Positions 1 to 10,653 of a stretch of DNA of 64,000 bases are shown piece after piece. The notes under the pieces were generated by a model that worked only from the letters and a program-made list of their open reading frames with translations, did no database searches and had not been told where the DNA came from. The translations under genes were made by a program, and so were the position numbers. Position 1 is the stretch's first letter, and every line of letters starts with the position of its first letter. The stretch lies in NCBI GenBank assembly GCA_964036315.1, contig OZ038482.1, positions 10,352,698-10,416,697 of the forward strand, in the 5' to 3' direction. The DNA is from Acanthosepion esculentum. Its lineage: Eukaryota; Mollusca; Cephalopoda; Sepiida; Sepiidae.

Positions 1-104
1 GCATAGCAGTTATTACAGAAAGTGGGATCAGCATGCCATGTTTAAATTCTGACCAAAGTTGTTACATTCACTTTTACAGAAATATCTTTGGAAAATTCCA
101 CCCC

Positions 105-235
105 TCCTCTTCTTTAGGGGTTAAGTAGCAGGGCAGACTGGGTTATCTAGCACTGGTTGGCAACCAGTCTAGGAAAAGGATAACTCTGCGAGGGCTCAAT
201 AACCTGCCTACCGAAGCAAATGTGCTGGTGACATT
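105..235 (+). repeat. SINE-A body fragment
   Basis: The stretch around GGTTGGCAACCAGTCTAGG matches the 3' body of the tRNA-headed SINE family seen complete near 62830-63080. The tRNA-like head is absent here, so this is a truncated copy. Confidence 0.55.
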
Positions 236-318
236 TCACTACTAAAACAGTCAAATGTTGTCGCGAGCAAAGACAAAACAGAATTCAGCAAACTGGTCAG
301 TCAAGGTGATCAAAATCA

Positions 319-322
<4 letters not shown>

Positions 323-385
<63 letters not shown>

Positions 386-401
386 ATATATATATATATA
401 A
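323..401. repeat. (TA)n microsatellite
   Basis: Almost pure TA dinucleotides, interrupted once by AAAGA near 383-387. It abuts the foldback element that follows. Confidence 0.95.
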
Positions 402-420
402 ATGACAATAAGAAAACACT

Positions 421-468
421 ATTAATTGCTGACGCGTTTCGTCCAATGTGGACTTTCTCAAAGCAAAA
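421..468 (-). ncRNA. Hammerhead-ribozyme-like motif, left arm
   Basis: Read on the minus strand: a stem I strand UUGCU, a degenerate core UUGAGAA, a stem II pair GUCC/GGAC, then GAA, the palindrome ACGCGU, a C at the expected cleavage position, and AGCAA. AGCAA pairs perfectly with UUGCU to close stem I. Two core positions differ from CUGANGA, and one extra A precedes stem II. The copy in the right arm (about 925-967, plus strand) is further decayed. Confidence 0.4.
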
Positions 469-962
469 AAACGAAATGAATTTAATTAAACAAGGAAATT
501 AATAAAAACAAAAGACAGAGTGTTCTTAGCAACTGGAATGTAGGGAACGCTAATTTCATATTGTTAACTGAAAATAACGTCAGTTAATGTCATGTGTGGA
601 GAATATTATCATTATATCTGTGTTGGCGGATTAAACTATTTTCTTTTAATTTTACGATATTGTTGTGTACGTTTGTTTGTGAGGGCAGTAATTTTGTTAA
701 GAAAGGTGAAATAGGGACAAAAACTTGGGCGTAGATTAATATTTGGGTAATGTTCTATGGCGGCACTCTCTAGATATAATGATAATATTCTCCACACGTG
801 ACATTAACTGACGTTATTTTCAGTTAACAATAAGAAAATAGCGTTCCCTACATTCCAGTTGCTAAGAACACTCTGTCTTTTGTTTTTATTAATTTCCTTG
901 TTTAATTAAATTCATTTCGTTTTTTTTGCTTTGAGAAAGTCCACATTGGACAAAACGCGTCA
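430..962. mobile_element. Foldback element with 190-bp inverted repeats
   Basis: Positions 430-619 and 772-962 are near-identical reverse complements (a handful of differences over about 190 bp), separated by about 150 bp of unrelated sequence. The outer ends read TGACGCGTTTCGTCC and, inverted, GGACAAAACGCGTCA. No open frame and no clear flanking target duplication were seen, so it is non-autonomous. The ends carry a hammerhead-ribozyme-like motif, which suggests a Penelope-related terminal repeat rather than a classic cut-and-paste MITE. That last step is inference. Confidence 0.8.
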
Positions 963-988
963 GACCGAGATAGATAAGAACAGAATGG

Positions 989-1036
<48 letters not shown>

Positions 1037-1068
1037 CTGAGAGAGAGAGAGAGATAGAGAGAGAGAGT
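989..1068. repeat. (GATA)n and (GA)n microsatellite
   Basis: GATA tetranucleotides to about 1035, then GA dinucleotides, then a short GT run. Confidence 0.95.
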
Positions 1069-1099
1069 GTGTGTTTTCTGATGAGTGTGTATTTAGATA

Positions 1100-1325
1100 T
1101 TACTGCTGGGAAAAGTAGGGTGCATGGTAGGGTAATGGTCTGAGGCTTAAAATGTGGAATTGCAGAGCCACTTTCAAATTCCAGTCGAATTCATTACATT
1201 CACTTATGTGCTAATAACCTTAACAATAATGGATCGACAAGAGATGTATTCATAGCTATGGGTAAATAGCAAGAGAGTCTGGGTCCGATAGCCTTGGATG
1301 GCAACCGGACTAGGAGGTTTAATGG
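1100..1325 (+). repeat. SINE-A copy
   Basis: It has a tRNA-like head with a box-A-like GGTAATGGTCTGAGG and a box-B-like TTTCAAATTCCAG. The family body follows (CATTCACTTATGTGCTAATA, then GGTAAATAGC and GGCAACCGGACTAGG). Diverged but nearly full length. Confidence 0.65.
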
Positions 1326-1611
1326 TGTGTATATGTATATAAGTGGACGTTGAGGTCAACACCCAACATTCACAGTCTGTTTCATACTTAAATGCAATTG
1401 TCAAACTAAACAAACTTTCCACTTGGTGTTGATGTCAGTGTTCACTTTTATATCTACATAAGCTCTATCTTTGATATTGAGCACCAGAAAACTGTGACTC
1501 TCATGATGAAAAAAAATCATTTTCTCAACGTTTTCATTCATATGCCAATAAATAAATAATTATCCATTAATAGTTAAAAAAACGATCATATCTCTTTTAA
1601 TTCATTTACTG

Positions 1612-1850
1612 AGTTGGCAGATTTTCCACAGTAGGCTATTACTGCCTTCAATAGGCTGGTTGGCAAACAATGCTATAGGGCCCAATCTGTCCTGCTATTT
1701 AACCCATAGCTGACGGAGAAGTGATGAATTCATACCTTTCCCAAGAGTATTTGCACATAAATGAATGTAATGAATCTGACTGGAATTAGAACTCGTCTTT
1801 CCAAGATCTCATTCCCAGATGTTATCCATTACACCTAGTTGCACATTCAC
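1612..1850 (-). repeat. SINE-A copy
   Basis: Inverted copy. The body (TCCTGCTATTTAACCCATAG, CATACCTTTCCCAAGAG) comes first, and the tRNA-like head reads inverted at 1785-1850. The box-B-like element is AGTTCTAATTCCAG on the minus strand. Confidence 0.7.
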
Positions 1851-2578
1851 TGGTTAGCTTCCTTGAAAAACAAATTCTTTTTAAGTTCAGCATCAATTCA
1901 GATTGGAAAATATTATTCAGTTACAAATCATGTGAATATTTCTTGCATTGATTAATATTTTAATGTTGCCAATGCAATTACTTGGGCTATAATGCATCAT
2001 TTGCGCTATTTAAAGGGTTACAGACAGACAAAATCAGACTTTGAAGATAGATGGAAACCCACACACCACCCCACCCATTATCCTAATTGGTCTTAGGGTG
2101 GTAATTCTAAAGCAAATATATTCTGTGCCATATTTAGTTTGCATAACCAGTTATGATAACGGAAATGACGGATTTAATCTTGAAATCGTAATCATTTAAT
2201 TACATTTTTCTTCGTGCAATTTTCATTTTTCTGTTTGTAATTAGAAACAGAATGGCAACTTAATTCTAACTGGAAACCTCAACTCTCACTAGTTAATCAC
2301 TTCAATGTTCTTCTTTTTAGATTCAGGGAAGAAAATAATAATGTTAGCAAGTTCAACAGAATAGGTCAGTAAGGCGGAAACAAGGACAACTGTCCAGAAA
2401 AATAAGGAATTTAGGATTGAAAACATAAAATTTGGTATTTTAAATTAATTAATGGCACAAGAAATCTCTCAAAAGTTACAGATTGAATATATTTTCCATT
2501 TGAATTACAGTAGAACCTTGATTATCAGGCATAATCCATTCCAGAAATTCATCCATATATTCATAATCCATTCCAGAA
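1851..2578. other. AT-rich sequence without recognised feature
   Basis: No open frame, RNA fold or known repeat was recognised. The last 60 bases contain two short imperfect copies of an ATAATCCATTCCAGAAATTC segment leading into the minisatellite. Confidence 0.5.
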
Positions 2579-3071
2579 ATTCATGAAATCCGAGGTAATA
2601 TTCCCGCAAGAAATAAATTCATGAAAACCGAGGTAATATTCCCGCAAGAAATAAAATCATGAAAACCGAGGGAATATTCCCGCAAGAAATAAATTCATGA
2701 AAACCGAGGTAGTATTCCCGCAAGAAATAAATTCATGAAAACCGAGGCAATATTCCCGCAAGAAATAAATTCATGAAAACCGAGGTAATATTTCCGCAAG
2801 AAATAAATTCATGAAAACCGAGGTAATATTCCCGCAAGAAATAAATTCATGAAAACCGAGGTAATATTCCCGCAAGAAATAAATTCATGAAAACCGAGGT
2901 AATATTCCCGCAAGAAATAAATTCATGAAAACCGAGGTAATATTCCCGCAAGAAATAAATTCATGAAAACCGAGGTAATATTCCCGCAAGAAATAAATTC
3001 ATGAAAACCGAGGTAATATTCCCGCAAGAAATTAATTCATGAAAACCGAGGTAATATTCTCGCAAGAAATA
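2579..3071. repeat. 38-bp minisatellite, about 13 units
   Basis: The unit starts ATTCATGAAAACCGAGGTAA and continues with TATTCCCGCAAGAAATAA. Units are mostly identical, with scattered single-base variants. 38 is not divisible by three, and no frame stays open across it. Confidence 0.95.
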
Positions 3072-3337
3072 ATGTAAACCCAATTAATCCACTCCATACA
3101 ACTCAAAATATTAACAAAAATACATTTTATGCAGAATAACCATTGTGTTTTATATGCAGAAAACAGTAAGAAAGAAATATGACAAATAAACCGAATAAAT
3201 AAACATTTAACTTTACTTTTACCCTTATTGAAGATTCTTATTGAAAAATCTAAGATGGTAAGGAGGAAGGAGAGGTGTTATTGCTTGGAAGAGGAATCAC
3301 CTTCCATTAGGACTTCAGGTAAGCCTTTTTCTGGGAT

Positions 3338-3432
3338 GAAGTAATGGATAGCAGCTCAAATTAAGGAATCAGAGAGCCGAGTTCAAATTCCATTTGAATC
3401 CATTACACTGATCTCTGAGAAGGACAATTCTG
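3338..3432 (+). repeat. SINE-A tRNA-like head
   Basis: GAAGTAATGGATAGC serves as box A and GAGTTCAAATTCC as box B, followed by the family's ATCCATTACACTGATCT. Only the head and the start of the body are present. Confidence 0.6.
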
Positions 3433-3489
3433 AATTCAAAACCTGATCCTCCAAGTTGGGGGTTGCTAAGAACCTACTCACTTAAAAAA

Positions 3490-4490
3490 AAACTGGCTTG
3501 TTACAGAAGCTGCAATGATACCTTTCGGCTCTATGTTCCTCAACGAATTTAAAGGCATGACATATATTTCCCTTCTCTGCCTCTTTGTGTCACTAGAACC
3601 TAATAGAGACGGACTTGATTCCTCTCTCACTAAAAACTTATCCAAAGAGGTTTGTTTTTGCCTCTGCTTTAAATGTGTAGTGGACCGTGGGGTGAAGATG
3701 TGAAGTGATATCAGAAGGTTAAAATTTCCTGCTAGCCGGTCCAGCTACATGGGAATGTTGGACTTTAATTAAGTCCAAAGAAGACAAAGAAAACAAACAA
3801 GACCGATATTCATGAGTAAATAAATATATATTAATAACAAGTTAAACAAAAACATGGACAGTTACATAGTGTATGTGTGGAGAAATTATGTGTGTGTGTT
3901 GTAGTGAGTGTTCGTACGTACGTGTATTGTTCTTAGCGTGTTCCCAGAATTTGGGAAACGCTGTATCTGTGAGAGGTCACATATTGGTGTTAGAGAGATT
4001 TACCTCACCTCCACGCAAGGTGGCGGCCCAACGCCTAAGTGGAAAAGAGAGATCGAGGCGAAGGGTCAGCCAGTATTTATAGCCAGGGGAGAGAGACACC
4101 TGTTGAATGATTAAGGAACTGAGGAGGAGATAACTCCGACAAATGTGATGAGGCATTGTCGTTGAATATGTTTATGACTGTTCCCAACAGCTTTGTTGGG
4201 GTGATATTTTTCAACAGAAATTTTCACCTCACTCCATTTTGAGGCACATTCTCCCCAGTCTCTTCTTTCTCCTTCTCCTTCTGAAGCTATTTCCTCAGCT
4301 GCCGTTTGTTGCTACCCCAGCTGAAAATCTTGGATTTCTTCAGTCGTCAACTCTTCCCTGTCGTCCTCTCTCATTTCCTCCACATCCTGCCCACTCACAT
4401 CGAAGCCCAGTGACTTCTCCAAAGTCACACTAGGAACTGTCTTTCGCCCCATGGTGGCTTTTAACAGTAAAACTAAAATAAAAAAAAATC
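3490..4490 (-). pseudogene. Tigger/pogo-like transposase C-terminus, split by an LTR
   Basis: On the minus strand, 4490-4142 encodes an acidic tail with segments such as SLGFDVSGQDVEEM, REELTTEEIQDF and EKYHPNKAVGNS, ending near NDNASSHF. The frame resumes beyond the inserted LTR at 3675-3490 with QRQKQTSLDKFLVREES and SDTKRQRRE. This layout (SLGxxV / ELTTEE / HPNKA / RQKQxSLDxF / KRxRRE) is what I know from the C-terminal tails of pogo/Tigger-type DDE transposases. The DDE catalytic domain itself is absent. At least one internal stop and one frame change show that it is dead. The exact superfamily is inference; a related LTR- or Harbinger-linked protein is possible. Confidence 0.55.
3676..4141 (+). 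mobile_element. Solo LTR 1, target duplication AATG
   Basis: A 466-bp block starts TGTAGTGGACCGTGGGG and ends AACTCCGACA, so it has the TG...CA form of a retrotransposon LTR. It is flanked by AATG at 3672-3675 and 4142-4145. A TATA-like TATTTATAG lies near 4074. Close relatives are at 4572-5020, 58896-59385 and 59440-59923. No internal gag-pol sequence adjoins it, so it is a solo LTR left by recombination between two LTRs. It interrupts a transposase relic. Confidence 0.88.
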
Positions 4491-4571
4491 AGAAACATAA
4501 TTTAAGGTGAAATTTTTTAGACTAATGCTAGGGGAGAGGTTCATTTAGCAAGAGGCAAAGGCAGGGTGACT

Positions 4572-5020
4572 TGTCGGGTTACTTCCTCCTAATTTTTGAA
4601 ACTGCCCCTCAGAAACACTCTCAAGACTATAAATACTCCGCGATAAGATTTTATCACTCTCTTATTCTTCTGATCTTATCCGTCAACATGTAACCTCTCA
4701 TGGAGAATGTGTTCCATTTGGGAAACGCATGAACAATACATATATAGACACACAAACACATACGTACGCACATTCAACAACTACACATACTTTGAACCCA
4801 AAATGGTCTCCACATACATTTGTTGCACACATTGTTGTCTATGTTGCTTGTATACCTTTGTTGTTAATACATTATCATTTGTTTGTACAAATATATAACT
4901 TCTTGTTGTTTCTTCACATGAACTCACATCCCGAGTTTGCCATGTTTGTTGTGGGCATTTCAGGAGACATGCGGTTTATTTTTCAAACCTAACACAATGC
5001 ATACACCGCGGCCCGCAACA
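4572..5020 (-). mobile_element. Solo LTR 2 (diverged), target duplication GACT
   Basis: Inverted copy: it begins TGTCGGGTTACTTCCTCC and ends GCGGCCCGCAACA, which on the minus strand gives TGTTGCGGGCCGCGG. GACT occurs on both sides (4568-4571 and 5021-5024). CTATAAATACTCC near 4627 is the inverted promoter region. It is clearly older than solo LTR 1, but its ends are conserved. Confidence 0.8.
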
Positions 5021-5189
5021 GACTCACTTTGTGTGGCATCTTGGTTTGGGGAAGGCACACGGTAGCAAGCAAACAGAATAATGGAGATATTCAATTTATG
5101 AGACATATTTTCACTGGCAAAAAAGGGCAAAATAACAGAATCATACGATGATGGAGGTGGTCACTAACTGATTTTCCACTGTAAATTTA

Positions 5190-5779
5190 CACTATTTACA
5201 TGCAGACTATTGTCCTAATTTTTGTTGTTGTTATCACAACGTTTCGGCTATTGTGCACTCTGGCCTTCTTCAGGTGTATATCAATCCGGGTAACATTTTT
5301 CGGAATTCGGAGCTGAACTTTTTATTTAATTTATTGGGGTAGACTTCTCTCATTTCATATCCCATATCTACGGATATCTTGTCTGGTTCTTATTTATTAT
5401 TTTTTAGCTATTGCTCCCCCAGTTTCCATTGAGTCCCACGGGACAACAGCCTAGTGGATTAAAGCGTTGACTAGTGAATTTTGTGACATAGTAATTAGAA
5501 GTTCAATCTCTGGGCCGGGCAGTGTGTACTTAAACTCAGTGAAAACAAGTGACCAATAACTGAGCAGTACTAAATATAAGAACTAGACAAGATATCCCTC
5601 GATATGGACAGTGGAACAAGAACAGTCTATCCCCAGATTAAATAAAAGGTTCAGTTCAGAATTCCCTGTAGGTTACCCGGATTGATATAATCCTTATGAA
5701 GGCTGGAGATCACAATGGCCGAAACGTTGTGATAACAACAACAAAGATGAGGACATTAGTCCACATACAAATTGTGTAA
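5190..5779. mobile_element. Composite element: inverted tail, tRNA-like head, body, tail
   Basis: Left arm 5190-5397 is the reverse complement of 5572-5779 (tail: GGTTCAGTTCAGAATTCCC, GGCCGAAACGTTGTGATAAC, AAAGATGAGGACA). Between them sits a tRNA-like head at about 5448-5540, with box-A-like CCTAGTGGATTAAAG and box-B-like GAAGTTCAATCTC. The same architecture recurs at 27645-27902, 35874-36325 and 42730-43440. No unambiguous target duplication was found for this copy. Confidence 0.75.
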
Positions 5780-5789
5780 ATATTCATAT

Positions 5790-6444
5790 TTTCTGCCGTT
5801 TAACGGAACGATTTCCTATTTGCTTATGACACTAGATTCCATCTTTCAAGCTGGAAAATAGATGGACCTACCATTATGTAGCCACTACATAGCCACTAAA
5901 AATATAGGGTAAGGTAGATCATTCTTATTTACTCACCCACATCTTTTTCTGATTTTCATCATGATATACTATTAATAAGAGGATGATTGAAATAACTGTC
6001 ACTGAAACTGAACCCAGGGAGGATTGAGGTCATGCATTTCTCAAGAATATGAGAGCAAAAGTCTTAATAAGAATTTCACTTTGCTTGGCTGAGTCCATAT
6101 TTTGAGCTATGAATCAGAACGTCCTCTACTATTTTTATGAATATTAAATAAAGTGTATGCACCAACTTTGAAAAGTTCTGATGAAGAAAATAAAAGGTTT
6201 CAATAGCACTATTGATGGGTAAAAAAAAATACACTAATTTGATGGGTGACTTCAAAAGTAAGGCCAAGAAAAGGATTAGATTGTGTAGGAAAATTTAGAA
6301 TAGGGAATTTGAGTGATTGATTTTTATCGGTTATCAGCCCTTTGTGGATTATTTAAATCCTGAAACATATTTGGGATTGTAAGAAGTTTTTGTGAGTGAA
6401 TATTGCATGAACAGTTTGTTTGAGAATAAATGATTTTTCTAGAT
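5790..6444. other. AT-rich sequence without recognised feature
   Basis: No coding, RNA or repeat signal was recognised. Several short chance frames are present. Confidence 0.5.
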
Positions 6445-6597
6445 ATTTTTCCTATTATTTAACCCATAGCTGGAAGGTGGATTTGGATTCATATCTTTCC
6501 CAAGGGTATCTGAGTGTAAGTGAATGTAAGGAACCTGACCAGAATTTGAACTCAGCTCTCTGATTTCTCATTCTGAATTTCTATGCATTATAAAACT
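6445..6597 (-). repeat. SINE-A copy, 3' truncated
   Basis: ATTATTTAACCCATAGCTGG and CATATCTTTCCCAAGGGTA, followed by the inverted head with GAATTTGAACTC (box B inverted). The body stops at the 5' side of the block. Confidence 0.65.
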
Positions 6598-6974
6598 TGA
6601 ATAAAGGCGGGAAATGAGAAATAAGGGAAAGAAATGAGATGGTTATCTTAAAGAGATGCAAAATGGCAATTAGAAATAAACTCTTTCAAAAACTAAAAAG
6701 ATTGTAGTGAACAGTTAAAAAAAAAAATCCTGTTGCCAAAGTTTTGCTGAGAATTGAGAGGGGCTAAACACGAGAAAATTATTTGGCCACCACCACCACA
6801 TGTGAAAATGACATGAACTAATTTTAGTGTGTAAATTCTTAATCATGCTCCGACTCTGGATATAAATATAATTATTTCATTTCCAAGAAAACACTTTTTA
6901 AAAAGATGTGACATAATTATGAATTACAGTTCATATCTTTTTAAGATTCTGTAATTAATGGAATCAACTGGAAC

Positions 6975-7082
6975 CCTGGGGAATGGTATGAATCCATCTT
7001 TTCTCCTCCCCGCTATGGGTTGAATAGCAGGACATACAGGGTTCTTTAGCCTTGGTTGGTAAACAGTCTACTGCAGAAAGAA
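6975..7082 (+). repeat. SINE-A body fragment
   Basis: Contains GGTATGAATCCATC, GGGTTGAATAGCAGGACA and GGTTGGTAAACAGTCTAC in family order, without the head. Confidence 0.6.
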
Positions 7083-7289
7083 ATGTATCATGTATGGCAC
7101 TTGACTGATGGAATTAATGGAAAAACTAACTGAAGAGCCATTAAAAAATAGAAAATATATTTTTACGACAAAAATTCTTTTCCCTTTTAAGAATTCATAT
7201 TTTGTTTTGAAGGCAGGCATTAACTTTTACCTCAATTTTGGACAAGAAAATGGAGAGTGATTTTAATATTTTCAGGTACTCTCAATGAA

Positions 7290-8125
7290 GTTCTTTGCCT
7301 TGAATATCTATTTAGCCTTATTCCAGACCTCAAGTCGAACTGTTATGTATGATAAATTGCTAACGAAGCTGGAAAAATTGTCAGGTTCTTGTACTGCTCC
7401 AGAAAGTACCTGACGTCTTCTGCCACGTTTTATCTTTACAAGAGTCGGATCAGACCAAAAATTGAGGATTGCTGCTATACCTGAGCTGGGACTGTCTAAT
7501 CCTCACTTTCCAGTTTGGATAAAAAAAGATAAGGATTAAAACCAGAAAACACATGCACCCTCATAGATGTCCAGATCAGACAAAAATTAGAATATTGCTG
7601 CCATATCTGTGCTGAAACTGCCCAGTCCTCATTAGCTAGTTATGACAGAGTTCAAAAGAATTTATGTGGCCTTGTGGGTAATGAATTATGTTCCACCCTA
7701 CAATAACTTTCCTCACATACAAAATGCTGCTAGCCTTTTACTCACTATTTTCATGGCAAGATGTTCAGATGAACTACATTCCTTAGTTGGGATCTACCAT
7801 GCCATCTACAGGGGGTTGACTTATCCTCATTCCCTTCTTATTCTATTGGTGAGAAGGATGATCCACTCAGAAGACCACTTCCTCCCAAGAAGTGTTTCTT
7901 TGTAGAAAACAACTTCCAAGAAATGCTTCCTGATCACTTTAGTAATAATCTCTTCAAGTCTAAGATCAACCAATGCCTATCCTACATAACGTCATATATA
8001 TACAATTCTTATTCCCTCCTTTTACACACCAGCAACAATTTCATTCATTTCTCTACCTTGAGTGACTCTCGGGTATTGTATTGGGTAAACAATAGTATAC
8101 AAGCATATATCACTTAAATCAATAC
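7290..8125 (+). pseudogene. LINE-A ORF2 C-terminal remnant
   Basis: Plus-strand translation in shifting frames gives the region downstream of the reverse transcriptase of a Jockey/CR1-group LINE: LYKSRIRPKIE-like and YCCHI-like segments near 7430-7620, then MARCSDELHSLV, HSLLILLVRRMIHSEDHF and ECFPDHFSNNLFKS-like segments. A matching series is found at 34000-35575 and 45700-46340. Stops and frame changes occur every 50-80 codons, so it is non-functional. There is an internal partial duplication: the SRIRPK-like block occurs at about 7440 and again at 7570. Clade placement is inference. Confidence 0.7.
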
Positions 8126-8268
8126 AAAATAGTAATATAGATCTATCTTTAATTAGAACCCTTATGTATAATGAAGAAAGGGCAAAGAACAAATCATTCA
8201 AGATGTAGTTTTAAAAACAACAAAAATAATGATGTTCATCTGAAGAACTTATAGAATAAAGAAATAAA

Positions 8269-8540
8269 TGTTGTAACCTAGGAAAAGGTTACTGAATAAG
8301 AATAACCAAAAAGGAAGGTTGGAAATGGAACGATAATATTTATTTATAACAGGAACAACATACAAGATTCGCCAGCGGCATATAGTAAGTAATCAACTGC
8401 TAGTGGTGAGCTAGAAGTGAATCAAGGTGAATTGCAAATGAATCCCACATTGAATCCAAACGACTACCACATACAATATATTCTACTGTATTTATACCGA
8501 CTGAGACATATCCATTATAGCCCATAGGTATGGCAGGACA
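8269..8540 (+). mobile_element. Candidate small solo LTR
   Basis: A 272-bp block has the TG...CA form (TGTTGTAACCTAGG ... GGCAGGACA), with a TATA-like GTATTTATACCG near its 3' end. The flanks are ATAAA (8264-8268) and ATAAG (8541-8545), a 5-bp duplication with one mismatch. No second copy in the window confirms the ends. Confidence 0.4.
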
Positions 8541-8680
8541 ATAAGTATACAAAAAATAAATGTTATATTTGCAGTTTTTCAGTTTTTTTATGCTGTATAA
8601 GAGTGCATTAAAAATATTTTCACTTTTACAGACTAAAATTTATTTCCCGTTCACATATAAAGACAATCTTTAAATTGACA

Positions 8681-8759
8681 TTATTATTATTATTATTATT
8701 ATTATATTGTTATTATTATTATTATTATTGTTATATTATTATTATTATTATTATTATTA

Positions 8760-8833
<74 letters not shown>

Positions 8834-8856
8834 TATTATTATTATTATTATCATCA

Positions 8857-8926
<70 letters not shown>

Positions 8927-8949
8927 TATTATTATTATTATTATCATCA

Positions 8950-8988
<39 letters not shown>

Positions 8989-9076
8989 CATATTATTATT
9001 AGTATTATTATTATCATATTATTATTATTATTATATTATTATTATTATTGTTATATTATTATTATTATTATTATTA
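8681..9076. repeat. (ATT)n microsatellite, about 400 bp
   Basis: Long ATT array with phase slips (ATATT) and a few GTT and CATC variants. Open frames through it encode only homopolymeric L, Y or I runs and are not genes. Confidence 0.97.
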
Positions 9077-9289
9077 AACAAAATGATTGACGTAACTCTT
9101 CCAATATTTTTCAACACTTAGAGAAGCGTGTGATTTTATATGAGAAAAAGAAAAGACTGTGCTTGATAATGTCTCCGTGAGTTGAATCAAATGAATGGAG
9201 AGTTCCATAGAATTTATACTAAACTGTTTAATTAATTCCTCTTAGTAAATAATCAACTAACAGAGAATTTCACGATGAGCGCAATCAAT

Positions 9290-9790
9290 GTCATATTCAT
9301 GTTTCAGTTGTAAAGAGCAAAGACTAATCAGGAGGATAGTAGACAGTGATTGATATTGCATTAACATTTTTGCAGATTAAAGTTGGCTGGAAAGCATTGA
9401 GCCAGAAGGGAGTTCCACAAGCGAGAAATGTGAGAAAAGAAACTGCTAGCATAGAAGTTACAGCTACATCTAGCCAGCTCAGCTGTAAATTGATGAGATC
9501 TCGCAGCCAGTCTAGTACAGCACTTAAATTAAAAAAAGTCTAGGTACCATAGTGAAGAGCTAATACGAACAATTACCATGAAAGTATTTAGAGAAAAGAT
9601 ACAGAGAGGTAACCTTATGGTGGTGAGAAAGTAACTGAAGTTGAGCCACCGGATCAGGACCAATAATATTTCAGATTCTTCTTTGGATTTTACCAAGAAG
9701 CTCCAGGTAAATAGCAGGGGCACTGGACCATATGTAGCAGCAATATTCTAAGCATGGATGAAAGATTGATATGAAAGATATTATAGATAT
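9290..9790 (-). pseudogene. LINE-B ORF2 C-terminal remnant
   Basis: Minus-strand translation gives CLEYCCYIWSSAPAIYLELL, then GKIQRRI, FSKYFHGNCS, ARSHQFTAELARCSCNFYAS, SFFSHISRLWNSLLAQCFP and NFNLQKCQCNINH. This is the familiar tail of a Jockey/CR1-like LINE ORF2, ending in a LWNSLP...NL..FK.N.N motif. Several frame changes show it is dead. Relatives lie at 19930, 28270, 32255 and 63235. Confidence 0.75.
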
Positions 9791-10650
9791 ATAAGATAGA
9801 TTTTGAATGAAAGTTCAGAATTAGATGTGTGTCTGGTGATGCTAATGGTTGAATTTACCATTTTCATGCAGGAAATATTTGGTGTTCACTGACCAAACGT
9901 TGCTGTTAGTTGAAATTTATAAAATCTTTTTTAAAAGATTTTTTGCAAATAAATTAGATTTATCAATTCATTTATTGCTCTTTCTAGTACTGATGGGAGT
10001 TTCCTTGCAAACCTTTTGTTTTTGGTATTGTGGAAAGTTAATATTTAATTAAATCATAATTTTCCCTTCCAGTTACATGTGCTTTTCATTTTAGTTGTTG
10101 CAGCTGTTGGAAGTCTTCAAGTGATCTCGTTTTTGTTATTATGTAAATTTCTTTGTGATTCTGTAGTGCCAGTCTATAAAATCTGATGATGGATTGGCTT
10201 CTTTAAGACCGAAATGATTCATTTGCTTGAAGTCATTTTTAATGATTGATCCAAGAAAACCGTTATACAGAATAAGGCAGAGAGGGTGGACGTTTTTGAA
10301 ATGGCTATTAATTTCAAAGGCGTCTGCCCACTCTGCCTCACCCTGTATATAGATGATACCTTAGACATTTCTGTGTGAGTTGGATATGTTTAAGATTTTT
10401 AAATATTGCGAATTGTCTCTGGAAGTAAGGTCCAGAATTTGACAAGCATCAGTTGTCAATTATGATACTTTAAAATGCGAATCTGTGAAGAAGCCAACTA
10501 CCAGCAGTCAGACATTTTCAGAAGAATTAAGATACATGTAGAAAATTGCATTTGCTTCAAAAAGCATAGTTTATTAAAATAAAATAATCTATGCAGCCCA
10601 ATATGTAAAATATGTAAGTTTGAGAGACGGCAAAAATATACTCAATCAAC
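9791..10650. other. AT-rich spacer with one hammerhead-like motif
   Basis: No coding signal. The only structured item is at 10180-10236: the perfect core CUGAUGA, a GGCUU/AAG-CC helix, then GAA and an AUG...CAU hairpin. Stem I does not pair and six extra bases precede stem II, so it is at best a decayed ribozyme. Confidence 0.4.
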
Positions 10651-10653
10651 AAC

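Noticed and set aside
2579..3071. CRISPR-like regular repeats
   Set aside because: Units are contiguous without unique spacers, and the DNA is eukaryotic.
8675..9121. 148-codon plus-strand frame and two overlapping frames
   Set aside because: They translate an ATT microsatellite into L/Y/I runs; no real protein.
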